Counted from the first letter of the stretch, positions 1-7,505 are shown. The stretch is DNA of 8,556 nucleotides from Acidobacteriaceae bacterium (GCA_019237515.1 JAFAGX010000164.1:1-8556); one strand, 5' to 3'. Notes: generated by a model not told the origin, from the sequence alone. Numbers and translations: made by a program.

Positions 1-2
1 CC

Positions 3-386
3 GACCAAGCCACGATTGGAAAGTCGCTCGTTATTAAGGGCGAGGTGACCGGGTCGGAGTCGCTTTACATTGATGGCCGCGTCGAGGGTTCTATCAATCT
101 CGCCGGAAATCGCGTAACGGTAGGCCGCAATGGCGTAGTTTCGGCCAACATCAATGCGCGCGAGATCGTGGTCCTGGGCAAGGTCCGTGGCAATCTTACT
201 GCCAGCGATCGGGTAGATATCCGCAGTGACGGATCCCTGACCGGCGATGTGGTAGCTGCCCGAATCTCCATCGAGGATGGCGCGTTCTTCAAAGGCGGCA
301 TCGACATCCGCAAGGCTGGCCAGAAGGCCAATGGCGAGGAAGTCAAAGCTCCCGCTCAGCCCGAAGCCGTAGCTGCGCGCGCCTAA
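3..386 (+). CDS. bactofilin (polymer-forming cytoskeletal protein), 5' end cut by window
   Basis: Bactofilins self-assemble into nucleotide-free filaments in the cytoplasm, often on the inner membrane, and act as scaffolds for cell shape and polar protein placement. The open frame runs from the first bases of the window (codon at 3-5) without a start, so the N-terminus is missing. The GTG at 45 is probably internal, because the residues before it (TIGKSLVIKGEV) are already typical of the bactofilin core. The visible 127 residues show short glycine-turn beta-helix rungs: GEVTGSESLYIDGRVEGSI, VGRNGVVSANINAREIVVLG, VRGNLTASDRVDIRSDGSLTG, ISIEDGAFFKGGIDI. A flexible Ala/Pro/Glu-rich tail follows, as is usual for the family. 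The gene ends 21 bases before an intrinsic terminator, so it is the last gene of its transcript. Family assignment is firm; the specific cellular role is unknown. Confidence 0.93.
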   Translation, partial: DQATIGKSLVIKGEVTGSESLYIDGRVEGSINLAGNRVTVGRNGVVSANINAREIVVLGKVRGNLTASDRVDIRSDGSLTGDVVAARISIEDGAFFKGGIDIRKAGQKANGEEVKAPAQPEAVAARA

Positions 387-407
387 TCGCTTCGCATTTA
401 GGAACTC

Positions 408-444
408 ACGGCACTAGTGTCTCTAACACAGTGCCGTTTTTGTT
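408..444 (+). terminator. intrinsic terminator of the bactofilin gene
   Basis: The left arm ACGGCACT-A-GTGT (408-420) pairs with ACACAGTGCCGT (426-437), giving a 12-bp stem with one bulged A at 416 and the five-base loop CTCTA. Five T follow from 437, then GTT. It lies 21 bases after the bactofilin stop and separates that gene from the regulator downstream. Confidence 0.88.
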
Positions 445-647
445 GCACTGAGAACCTCTAGCAAAAGCTTGTCTTTACAGATCAGCGCCTGCCATCTACG
501 GCCGAATTCCTGGGTTCTTAAAGGGGTTTTGCTCGCCTTTACCAGCTCTCCTTACGCCCGCAGCGCTTCGCAAATCAGTAAACTTTCCGCTCTCAGTACG
601 GGTTTGTCATAGGGAAACGCGGCGTCCGTCCGGCATCCAACTCACCG

Positions 648-1427
648 ATGATTCTGGATGAGAACAGCAAAAACGGATCGCCCGTTACACAATCGGACTG
701 GCCACCGCCATCGACACGCACCGATCAAGGCGGCAGGCCCATAAGGAACTTAATCCTGCAATCCCTGCCGGACGACGAGTACGACTTGATGCGTCCGTAT
801 CTGGAATACACCGAGCTGCCCCATCATTCGATGTTGTATGAACTCGGAGAGAAGATCCGCTACGCGTACTTTCTAAATGAGGGAATGGCCTCGCTCGTCG
901 TGGTCACCAAGGATGGTCACAGTGTCGAGGTGGGAATCACTGGAAAAGAGGGAATGGTCGGTTTGTCCATTTTAGCGGGCATTCAGTGGGCCTACTTCCG
1001 TGCAATTATGCAAATTTCCGGGCAGGGTTCGAAGATTCCGACGGCGATTGTTGAGGAGCTTCTTCCCTCGTTACCGCGTCTGCGTGGTTCGCTTGAGAAA
1101 TATTCCATGATTCAGGCTCTCCAAATGGGCCAGATCGCCGCCTGCAACCGCCTACACGACCTGGATCAACGGCTTGCTCGTTGGCTGCTGATGTGTCAGG
1201 ACCGTGTCGATTCCGATTCCATTCGGCTCACGCATGATTTTTTGGCGCAGATGCTGGGCAGCGGCCGTCCCAGCGTAAGTCTGGCCGCGGCAATTTTGGA
1301 GCGAGAGGGACTCATAGAGAATCTACGCGGACGGATGAAGATTCTGAACCGCAAACAACTGGAGAGCGCCGCGTGTGAGTGTTACGGCGTCATCCAGAAT
1401 TTCAACGGCGGATTAGGGCTTAAATAG
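648..1427 (+). CDS. Crp/Fnr-family transcriptional regulator, first of a tandem pair
   Basis: A predicted cytoplasmic DNA-binding regulator of 259 residues. Residues 1-32 are polar and probably disordered. Residues about 34-125 form a cNMP-binding-like beta-roll (KIRYAYFLNEGMASLVVV, KDGHSVEVG, GKEGMVGLS). A long dimer helix spans about 135-185, and a winged helix-turn-helix about 195-240 (THDFLAQMLGSGRPSVSLA, then wing GRMKILNR). The usual phosphate-binding cassette of true cAMP receptors (GE...RSA) is not recognisable: the matching stretch reads KEGMVG...FRAIMQ, so the ligand is unknown. There is no N-terminal cysteine cluster for an Fnr-type iron-sulfur centre. All four cysteines (166, 183, 243, 245) are in the C-terminal half and are shared with the neighbouring paralogue. 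ATG 648 is the only plausible start before the conserved region, but no good Shine-Dalgarno sequence precedes it. Function inferred from fold; targets unknown. Confidence 0.9.
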   Translation: MILDENSKNGSPVTQSDWPPPSTRTDQGGRPIRNLILQSLPDDEYDLMRPYLEYTELPHHSMLYELGEKIRYAYFLNEGMASLVVVTKDGHSVEVGITGKEGMVGLSILAGIQWAYFRAIMQISGQGSKIPTAIVEELLPSLPRLRGSLEKYSMIQALQMGQIAACNRLHDLDQRLARWLLMCQDRVDSDSIRLTHDFLAQMLGSGRPSVSLAAAILEREGLIENLRGRMKILNRKQLESAACECYGVIQNFNGGLGLK

Positions 1428-1453
1428 TGTCAGCGATGGTTATCTCATCGTTC

Positions 1454-1470
1454 GTTGTCGAACTGACAAC
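1454..1470. promoter_or_regulatory. dyad GTTGTC-N5-GACAAC, possible operator before the second regulator
   Basis: A perfect 6-bp inverted repeat with a five-base spacer (GAACT) sits 71 bases upstream of the proposed TTG start of the second regulator. Symmetric half-sites containing TGT/ACA are common for Crp/Fnr-type dimers, so it may be an autoregulatory site. It has no T-run after it, so it is not an intrinsic terminator. An imperfect 7-bp stem (1432-1438 with 1446-1452) lies just before it. The operator role is inference only. Confidence 0.3.
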
Positions 1471-1530
1471 TACCTTCCTTGGCAATAGCCTACGCGTACT
1501 TCTCCATTAAATGTCTTGGGGCAGTTTGCC

Positions 1531-1534
1531 AGGA
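1531..1534 (+). promoter_or_regulatory. ribosome binding site that decides the TTG start of the second regulator
   Basis: AGGA lies seven bases before the TTG at 1542. The alternative in-frame TTG at 1479 has no Shine-Dalgarno-like sequence in front of it. The start at 1542 also gives a protein almost the same length as the upstream paralogue. Confidence 0.55.
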
Positions 1535-1541
1535 AAACTGC

Positions 1542-2315
1542 TTGGAACGTACGGAAACTTCGCGGTCCAGAAAAACGAAGTCGAGAGCCCCACACCCGGA
1601 AATCCGAGCGGATTCGACGGGCACTCCTGTCAGCAACCAACTGCTTCGTTCCATGTCGGACCGTGAGTACGCTCTGGTTGAACCTCATTTAGAACGCTGC
1701 GACCTGCAGCAGCAGCTGATTCTTCACGAAGCGGGTACAAAAATCGAATACGCTTACTTTTTTAACGACGGTCTGGCCTCACTGGTAGTGCTGACCACGG
1801 ATGGCAGAAGCGTAGAAGTGGCAACCGTGGGCAAAGAGGGCATGATTGGGACGTCCTTGGCCATGGGGGTACGCCAGGCGCCTTATCGGATGATTATGCA
1901 AATCCCAGGCAGTGCTTTTCGACTGCCGTCTGAGCTGATGGGACAGCTGTTGTCGGAGGCGCCTGGATTTCAGCGTTTGCTCAGCCGTTATGTGCTGGTA
2001 CGAGGCATGGAAATTGCCCAGATCGCCGCATGCAATCGCCTGCACGGCATTGAGCAGAGGTTAGCTCGTTGGTTGTTACTGTGTCAGGACAGAGTTAATT
2101 CCAACTCGCTGCCCGTCACGCATGAACTGTTGGCCCAGATGCTGGGAACGGGTCGCCCGAGCGTGAGCCTGGCGGCGGGCATCTTGCAACGCGCGGGTTT
2201 GATTGAGAATCTTCGCGGTTCACTGAAAATCGTAAACCGCAAAGGACTGGAGAGTTCCGCTTGCGAATGTTATCGCGTGATATGTCACTTTCGCCGAAGC
2301 TTGGAAAAGGATTAG
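1542..2315 (+). CDS. Crp/Fnr-family transcriptional regulator, second of a tandem pair
   Basis: A 257-residue paralogue of the regulator just upstream, with the same layout: a polar N-terminus (1-30), cNMP-binding-like beta-roll (about 32-123, with KIEYAYFFNDGLASLVVL and GKEGMIG), dimer helix, and winged helix-turn-helix (193-221, THELLAQMLGTGRPSVSLA). By hand alignment the C-terminal part (from QIAACNRLH on) is identical at about 68 of 91 positions, but the sensor part at only about 55 of 128. The two probably read the same DNA sites but respond to different signals. The canonical cyclic-nucleotide phosphate cassette is again missing. I chose TTG 1542 because AGGA precedes it by seven bases and because the length then matches the paralogue (259 aa). 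The frame stays open back to a TTG at 1479, and an internal ATG at 1653 would cut into the conserved domain. The stop lies 15 bases from the stop of the convergent TPR gene. Confidence 0.9.
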   Translation: MERTETSRSRKTKSRAPHPEIRADSTGTPVSNQLLRSMSDREYALVEPHLERCDLQQQLILHEAGTKIEYAYFFNDGLASLVVLTTDGRSVEVATVGKEGMIGTSLAMGVRQAPYRMIMQIPGSAFRLPSELMGQLLSEAPGFQRLLSRYVLVRGMEIAQIAACNRLHGIEQRLARWLLLCQDRVNSNSLPVTHELLAQMLGTGRPSVSLAAGILQRAGLIENLRGSLKIVNRKGLESSACECYRVICHFRRSLEKD

Positions 2316-2330
2316 CTTCATCTGCACTGG

Positions 2331-4424
2331 CTACTTGTTCTCTGATTCTTCCTTCGCCAGCTTGACCTTGGCGGACTCGAGCTGCTTCTGAACCTTCGCG
2401 ACTTCCTCATTGTCCACTTCCGGCGCAACGGTCTTATTCCACTCTTCAATCGCGCGTTCCCAATGCGCGGCTGCGAGTTTCAGTCTGCCGGTTTTCTGAT
2501 ACAAGTCGCCGAGATGCTCCTGTACCGTGGGATCAGCACCCATGTGCTGCGAAGCTTTGGTGAGATTGTCCTCGGCCTGCTCATACCTCCCGAGCTTGAA
2601 ATACGCCCATCCCAGGGAGTCGAGATACGCGCCATTTGCGGGCTCGAGATCAACGGCTTTCTTGATCATACCTAACGCTTCATCGAGTTTCTGTCCGCGG
2701 TCGGCAAGCATATAGCCGAGATAGTTGAGGACAGCAGCGTTCTCCGGATCTTTGGCAAGGACCTTGCGGAAGACGTCCTCGGCCTGATCGTACTTCTTCT
2801 GGCGCTCGAACGTAGAACCGCGCAAAAATTCAACGTACTCTTTGTCCTCATCTTTCACCGAAAGTTGGCTCGCCTTGTCGAGCGCCTGCTCTGCTTCTGG
2901 CCAACGTTTCAGGCGGCTGTACATCTGGGCCAAGGTGATGTAGACCTCTCGGTCTTCCGGCTTACCATTCAGTAAAGACTTAACCTGCTGCAAACCTTCA
3001 TCGGCCTTGCCCATGTCAGCTAGCTGCGCCGCATACACCATTTTGAGATCGCGGTCATTGGGAAGCTTCTGGACGGCTTCCTTGGCGACGTCGGTCGCCG
3101 CCTGCCAATCTTTGGCTTCGCGATCGGTATCGATAATCTGCTGATATCCGCGCTCGGCATTGTCATCGCCGAGGGTCAACATTTTGCGAAATGTTTCGAT
3201 CGCCAGCGACGGGTTATTGTTCTCCCGATCTATCGTGCCCAGTCTTTCCAAAAACAGTGCACGATTGTTGGTTTCATCTTTGGTGTACTTGCCGTCGGGC
3301 TTCTCAGTCTTTTTCAGGAGATCTTGCAAGGTTTGTGCCGCGTCATCATAACGACCCTGGGCCTGGTAGATGACCGCCATGTTATACGGAACTTCCATGG
3401 AGTCGGGAACGGTCGCTTGCGCGGCTTTCAGGTTGTCCAGAGCAAGGTCGAATTTGCCTTGCTTGCGGTAGATTTCAGCCATCCGTAAGTGAGTTTGCGG
3501 GTCTTCGGGATTGGCGTCAGCGATGATCTTGTACTGCTCAAGCGCAGCCTCGGTCTGGCCATCATTCATCAGGTTCTGGGCTAAGCCGCGAATCGCGTCG
3601 AGATTGTCGCGATCCAGAGCGATCGCCTTGCGGTAAGCGTCAATGGCCTTCTTGTAATCCTTCTGCTGCTCGTAGGTGTAACCAAGCACCGAATAAAGCT
3701 TGGCGGAGCGAGAGGAATCAGGAACTTTGCTGAGGACTTCGGCCGCCCGCGCCGAGTCGCCTTCCGAGGTGTAAAGGAAGGCAAGAGCCGTCACCGCCTC
3801 TTCCGAATCCGGTTCTATCTTTAGCGCCGTTTTAAATTCGTTCTCCGCCTTCTGAAGATCGTTGTTGCGGCCATAGAGACGACCGAGCAGCAAATGGTCA
3901 TCGACGCTATCGGGCTCGAGTTTGATGATCTCCTGGTATTGCTCAATCGCCAGCTTCAGCACGCTATCGGAACCGCTTGTGGCCGGGGCATCTCCCAAAG
4001 AACGCAGATAAATCCGCCCTAAGAGCTTATGCGCTTCCAAATTATCGGGATCGCGCTTCAGGATGTCCTGCGCCTCGAGCACGGCATCACGAATACGGCC
4101 TGTCCGGGCGTAAAGCTCCGCCAAGCTTGCGGTCAGATACTCTGATGTTGGGTCCGCCTCGATGGCAAGACGATATTCGTCAATTGCCTTATTCGCCAAG
4201 TCGCTGCGACCATACATCGCCACCTGCTCTTCGTACATATGGGCGAGAGAATAATGGTAGTAAGCGGAGGCGCGGTCCACTTTGTGAACTGAGGGTGTGG
4301 CTGCGCTTTTTGAAGGCGGTTCAGCGCTCGGTTGCGATGCCGCCGGCGCGGGAGACTGCTGAGCTGCCGCACCGACCGCGAAAAGAACCGCAAGGACAAA
4401 AAGAGGAGAGTATCTGCTCGTCAT
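2331..4424 (-). CDS. exported tetratricopeptide-repeat protein (about 17 TPR motifs)
   Basis: A 697-residue protein with an N-terminal signal peptide (Arg4, hydrophobic LFVLAVLFAVGAAA, likely cleavage after Ala21 before QQ), so it is probably periplasmic. No lipobox cysteine is seen. An Ala/Pro/Ser-rich linker (22-50) is followed by about seventeen consecutive TPR helix pairs from residue 54 to about 662, with the usual W/L-G-Y-A-P pattern (for example LGYTYEQQKDYKKAIDAYRK and LGWAYFKLGRYEQAEDNLTK). A charged, probably helical tail ends the protein. TPR solenoids bind peptides and act as assembly scaffolds; the partner here is unknown. ATG 4424 is preferred over the adjacent in-frame TTG (4425-4427) because GAAGGG (4430-4435) lies five bases upstream. 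It lies downstream of purH on the same strand, 219 bases away. A TACAAT-like -10 (4493-4498, reverse strand) without a clear -35 hints at its own promoter. Confidence 0.92.
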   Translation of the reverse strand: MTSRYSPLFVLAVLFAVGAAAQQSPAPAASQPSAEPPSKSAATPSVHKVDRASAYYHYSLAHMYEEQVAMYGRSDLANKAIDEYRLAIEADPTSEYLTASLAELYARTGRIRDAVLEAQDILKRDPDNLEAHKLLGRIYLRSLGDAPATSGSDSVLKLAIEQYQEIIKLEPDSVDDHLLLGRLYGRNNDLQKAENEFKTALKIEPDSEEAVTALAFLYTSEGDSARAAEVLSKVPDSSRSAKLYSVLGYTYEQQKDYKKAIDAYRKAIALDRDNLDAIRGLAQNLMNDGQTEAALEQYKIIADANPEDPQTHLRMAEIYRKQGKFDLALDNLKAAQATVPDSMEVPYNMAVIYQAQGRYDDAAQTLQDLLKKTEKPDGKYTKDETNNRALFLERLGTIDRENNNPSLAIETFRKMLTLGDDNAERGYQQIIDTDREAKDWQAATDVAKEAVQKLPNDRDLKMVYAAQLADMGKADEGLQQVKSLLNGKPEDREVYITLAQMYSRLKRWPEAEQALDKASQLSVKDEDKEYVEFLRGSTFERQKKYDQAEDVFRKVLAKDPENAAVLNYLGYMLADRGQKLDEALGMIKKAVDLEPANGAYLDSLGWAYFKLGRYEQAEDNLTKASQHMGADPTVQEHLGDLYQKTGRLKLAAAHWERAIEEWNKTVAPEVDNEEVAKVQKQLESAKVKLAKEESENK

Positions 4425-4643
4425 CAAGACCCTTCAAACTCCTAAGCCATAGGCGATTGGATGCTGAACCGCCGCAGACGGGTGCTCCGACTATTGTAAA
4501 CCTTAGTCATCTAACCTTGGAGAAAACAAACACGCCGGGATGATGCAGAAATCTATCCGTAAGTACAAGGACCGTTAGCAGTTGCTATTTGGACTGCTTT
4601 GCGCGTGATCGGCAGTACTGTCGAAATGCAAAACAGTCGCAAG

Positions 4644-6197
4644 CTAATGACGGAAGTGTCTAACGACAGTGAAGACCATCGCCAAGCCGAGTCGGTCGGC
4701 GGCATCAATAACTTCCTGATCCCGAACTGATCCCCCCGGTTGAATTATTGCCGTAGCTCCTACCCTTGCAATTTCTTCTACTCCGTCGGGAAATGGAAAA
4801 AATGCGTCCGAGGCAGCCACCGTTCCTTTCAGGGGTAAGACCGCCTTCATCGCGCCAATCTTGCACGAGTCGACGCGACTCATCTGCCCGGCGCCGACAC
4901 CAACCGTCTGTCCATCGTGGGCATAAACGATAGCATTCGATTTCACATGTTTGCAGACTTTCCAGGCAAAAAGCAGAGCACGCTTTTCATCCGGCGTGGG
5001 CTGGCGCTTGCTGACTACCTTCAGCTCACTCTCCTGCAGTCGGTGGATGTCGGAATCCTGTAGCAGGACGCCTCCAGAGATGTTTTTCACGATCCATTTT
5101 TGCGGAGCATTCTCAATCTCGACCACGCGGAGATTCTTCTTGGTTGCGAATTGCGCTTTTGCGGTTTTGTCAAACCCGGGCGCGGCAATGACCTCTAGAA
5201 ACAATTTGGCCATTTCTACTGCCGAGTCTTCATCAATTGGGCGATTCACGCCGATGACCCCACCAAATGCCGACACCGGATCACATTCCAGAGCTTTCTT
5301 GTACGCTTCCGCGAGGGTTTTACCCGTTGCTGCCCCAGCTGGGTTTGTGTGTTTGATAATGGCGCAGAACGGCTCCTCAAATTCTTGCGCGAGGTCCCAT
5401 GCCGCCTGCAAATCCACCATGTTGTTGTAGGAGAGCTCCTTGCCCTGGATCTGCTTCCCGTTGGCCACTCCCTTGCCGGAGCCGTCGGAGTACATGGCTG
5501 CCCTTTGGTGAGGATTCTCGCCATAACGCAGGTCCATCACTTTGTTGAAAGACAGCCGCAGCACCTTGGGAAATTCGGATTCCGCTCGCCGAGGCAGGCC
5601 GTTGCCGGAGATTCCCTCCAGGGTCGAAGCAATCGCGGCGTCATAGGAAGCCGTTGTTGCGAATGCTTTCTGCGCCAACCGCCAGCGCGTCGGGGATGAC
5701 AACTCCCCACCGGAGTTCTCCAGTTCGGTCGCAACCAGTCCGTAATCGGCGGGTGAGGTGACGACGGCTACATCATGAAAATTTTTTGCCGCCGAGCGAA
5801 TCATTGATGGTCCGCCGATATCGATGTTCTCGATCAACTCGTCCAGTTCGACGCCCGGCTTTGCCGCCGTTTTTTCAAACGCATAGAGATTTACAACGAC
5901 CATATCGATCGGTTCGATTCCGTGCTCGGCAACCGCCGCACGGTGGCTGGAGTCTTGACGACGATGGAGAATCCCGCCGTGCACCTTCGGATGCAACGTC
6001 TTGACCCGTCCATCCAGCATCTCTGGAAATCCGGTCAGTTCGGAAACATCTCGCACGCGAATGCCAGAATCCCGCAGCAACTTCGCCGTGCCACCTGTTG
6101 AGACAAGCTCGATGCCCAGCGCGTTGAGCCGTTGGGCAAACTCCGCCAAACCGCTTTTATCAGTCACACTGAGGAGGGCGCGCTGAATTTTCGGCAT
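4644..6197 (-). CDS. purH: bifunctional AICAR formyltransferase / IMP cyclohydrolase
   Basis: PurH performs the last two steps of de novo purine synthesis in the cytoplasm: formyl transfer from 10-formyltetrahydrofolate to AICAR, then ring closure of FAICAR to IMP. The 517 residues are close to the usual size (about 510-530). The N-terminal cyclohydrolase (MGS-like) domain shows SVTDKSGL (10-17), STGGTAKLL (33-41), DGRVKTLHPKVHGGIL (62-77) and IENIDIGGPSMIRSAAKN (122-139). The transferase domain shows RYGENPHQRAAMY (224-236), the catalytic Lys282-His283 pair in IKHTNPAGAA, SNAIVYAHDGQTVGVGAGQ (420-438), SDAFFPFPDGVE (463-474) and the classic RHFRH C-terminus. All expected key residues are present. 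I chose ATG 6197 over the in-frame GTG at 6221, because GGAG (6205-6208) lies seven bases before it and the family normally begins here. In the 96-base gap upstream, TAAAAT (6241-6246, reverse strand) is a possible -10 with only a weak -35. Confidence 0.98.
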   Translation of the reverse strand: MPKIQRALLSVTDKSGLAEFAQRLNALGIELVSTGGTAKLLRDSGIRVRDVSELTGFPEMLDGRVKTLHPKVHGGILHRRQDSSHRAAVAEHGIEPIDMVVVNLYAFEKTAAKPGVELDELIENIDIGGPSMIRSAAKNFHDVAVVTSPADYGLVATELENSGGELSSPTRWRLAQKAFATTASYDAAIASTLEGISGNGLPRRAESEFPKVLRLSFNKVMDLRYGENPHQRAAMYSDGSGKGVANGKQIQGKELSYNNMVDLQAAWDLAQEFEEPFCAIIKHTNPAGAATGKTLAEAYKKALECDPVSAFGGVIGVNRPIDEDSAVEMAKLFLEVIAAPGFDKTAKAQFATKKNLRVVEIENAPQKWIVKNISGGVLLQDSDIHRLQESELKVVSKRQPTPDEKRALLFAWKVCKHVKSNAIVYAHDGQTVGVGAGQMSRVDSCKIGAMKAVLPLKGTVAASDAFFPFPDGVEEIARVGATAIIQPGGSVRDQEVIDAADRLGLAMVFTVVRHFRH

Positions 6198-6293
6198 TCC
6201 TGAGCTCCACGGGAGTTTCACAGATTAAGGACTACCAGAAATTTTACCAGCGCGGGCGGGAGGTGACGCTAATGAGCCCGGAGAATAAATTGG

Positions 6294-7421
6294 CTAGACT
6301 CGCCGGAGCCAAAAACTCGACGGCCAAATGCGTTGCTTATCCAGGCTTGGCACCCATCGACGCTGTGAACGGGGGATTCGTTGATAGCTTTCTTTCCAGC
6401 GCGGGAAAGCGCTGTCGAGCGCGTCTCGACGAAAGCTTTGCATCGCACTGGAGCCCCAAACAATTTCAAAGCTGTCATTGAACGTGAGGAATGCCTGCAA
6501 CATGTATTGCTCCGACCAGAAACACATGTTTCTCAGAACAGCTTCGCGAGGATAGTCGGAGGGCAGGAAGATATCGTGCACGTGGACGAGAACTCCGGGG
6601 CGAAGCGTCGGCAGAATTTCCAGATACTCTCGAACCACATCACTTCCCGTTGCCACCACATGGCTGGAATCGATGAACAAGATATCGTTCTCGCCCAGAG
6701 ACTGAAAGATCCCGAGATCCACATCCTGCACGCGCTGGGGCAGCACGGTGACGAAATCAGAAAAGCCATTCTGCGGCAATCTTTCGGGCATCGGATCGAT
6801 GCTGATCAATTCGCCGGCTACTTTGTCCTTTTTCAAGTTCGCCTGCAAGGAAGCCGCAAGCACGCGCGTGCTGAAACCTGCACCAATTTCGATGATCCTG
6901 GCCGGTTTAAACAGCCTTACCAATGAATAGGCCATCTCGGCATCAACCATCTCAAAAAACCCGTTGTTGTAGTGATATCCGCCGGAGCCATTCTCAGCGT
7001 GGTCAGGGAAATTCCATTCGCCAGCGTATGCAGCAGTAATCTTCCGCAGCAATTCGAGTTGAGACTCTATATGAAAATCGATTGTGCCGGCGGGCATTCG
7101 GGCCGGCCACTCACGCGTTTCCAGTTCTGCAATATCGGGGATCGGCCAATAAAAATGGTTGGGTGTGATGTTGATGCCAATGCGCTGCAGAGCGCGAAAC
7201 GAACCCAGCATGAGAGAGGCAATGAGCTGATTTTCTCGCAGTTTCCTGGCTAACCCGGCGAGAGGCTTATTGTGCGAGCCATTCCGTTTGGGCTCAACTT
7301 CGACGGAAGCAGGCCGAGGCCATACTGCCTGGGCAGATACAGGATTCTCCGATGTGCTGCTGAGGTGGTTCATTGCTGGTCGGCTGTGCCTTTCCGGTTC
7401 TTGTTTGGATGGCCCGTGCAT
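6294..7421 (-). CDS. class I SAM-dependent methyltransferase (Methyltransf_24-like)
   Basis: A 375-residue predicted soluble methyltransferase; the substrate is unknown. Rossmann-fold motifs are clear: motif I RIIEIGAGFSTR (175-186), the ribose-binding acidic residue in LISIDP (Asp209), a motif-IV region NDILFIDSSHVVATGSD (245-261), and GVLVHVHDIFLPSDYPRE (276-292) with a His-Asp pair. Before the fold, NHFYWPIPD (88-96) and YHYNNGFFEMVDAEM (149-163), and at the end WPSSFWLRR, fit a family often seen beside glycosyltransferases and surface-polysaccharide genes, although none is visible here. Residues 1-60 are polar and probably disordered, so the start is uncertain. I give ATG 7421, but an in-frame TTG at 7448 and an ATG at 7373 are also possible and none has a good Shine-Dalgarno sequence. 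It lies 96 bases upstream of purH on the same strand and could share its transcript. Confidence 0.87.
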   Translation of the reverse strand: MHGPSKQEPERHSRPAMNHLSSTSENPVSAQAVWPRPASVEVEPKRNGSHNKPLAGLARKLRENQLIASLMLGSFRALQRIGINITPNHFYWPIPDIAELETREWPARMPAGTIDFHIESQLELLRKITAAYAGEWNFPDHAENGSGGYHYNNGFFEMVDAEMAYSLVRLFKPARIIEIGAGFSTRVLAASLQANLKKDKVAGELISIDPMPERLPQNGFSDFVTVLPQRVQDVDLGIFQSLGENDILFIDSSHVVATGSDVVREYLEILPTLRPGVLVHVHDIFLPSDYPREAVLRNMCFWSEQYMLQAFLTFNDSFEIVWGSSAMQSFRRDALDSAFPRWKESYQRIPRSQRRWVPSLDKQRIWPSSFWLRRV

Positions 7422-7505
7422 AGTGGGGTTTGCACGACCAGCGCCCAAATAGTGCAGGAATTTTTCTGGCCTAAACAGCTCAATATGTGAAGGTAAGAAG
7501 CAGCG

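Noticed and set aside
604..609. TTGTCA, a near-consensus -35 box before the first regulator
   Set aside because: No -10-like hexamer lies at 16-18 bases downstream, and the distance to the ATG leaves little room for a transcript start.
860..871. CTACGCGTACTT occurs both inside the first regulator gene and at 1490-1501 in the gap
   Set aside because: The match is a single 12-mer around the palindrome TACGCGTA; flanking bases do not align, so it is probably coincidence rather than a duplication scar.
3977..4543. 188-residue open frame on the plus strand
   Set aside because: It lies mostly antisense to the TPR gene, whose signal peptide and repeats are unmistakable; its translation is Arg/Pro-rich with no domain, as expected for a shadow frame.
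4570..4643. Possible terminator after purH (ACTGT/ACAGT and AGCAGT/ACTGCT stems on the minus strand)
   Set aside because: Stems are only 5-6 bp with loops of 10 or more bases and no T-run follows, so an intrinsic terminator cannot be supported.
6381..6926. 181-residue open frame on the plus strand
   Set aside because: It is antisense to the methyltransferase core motifs, which are clearly real, and shows no recognisable domain of its own.
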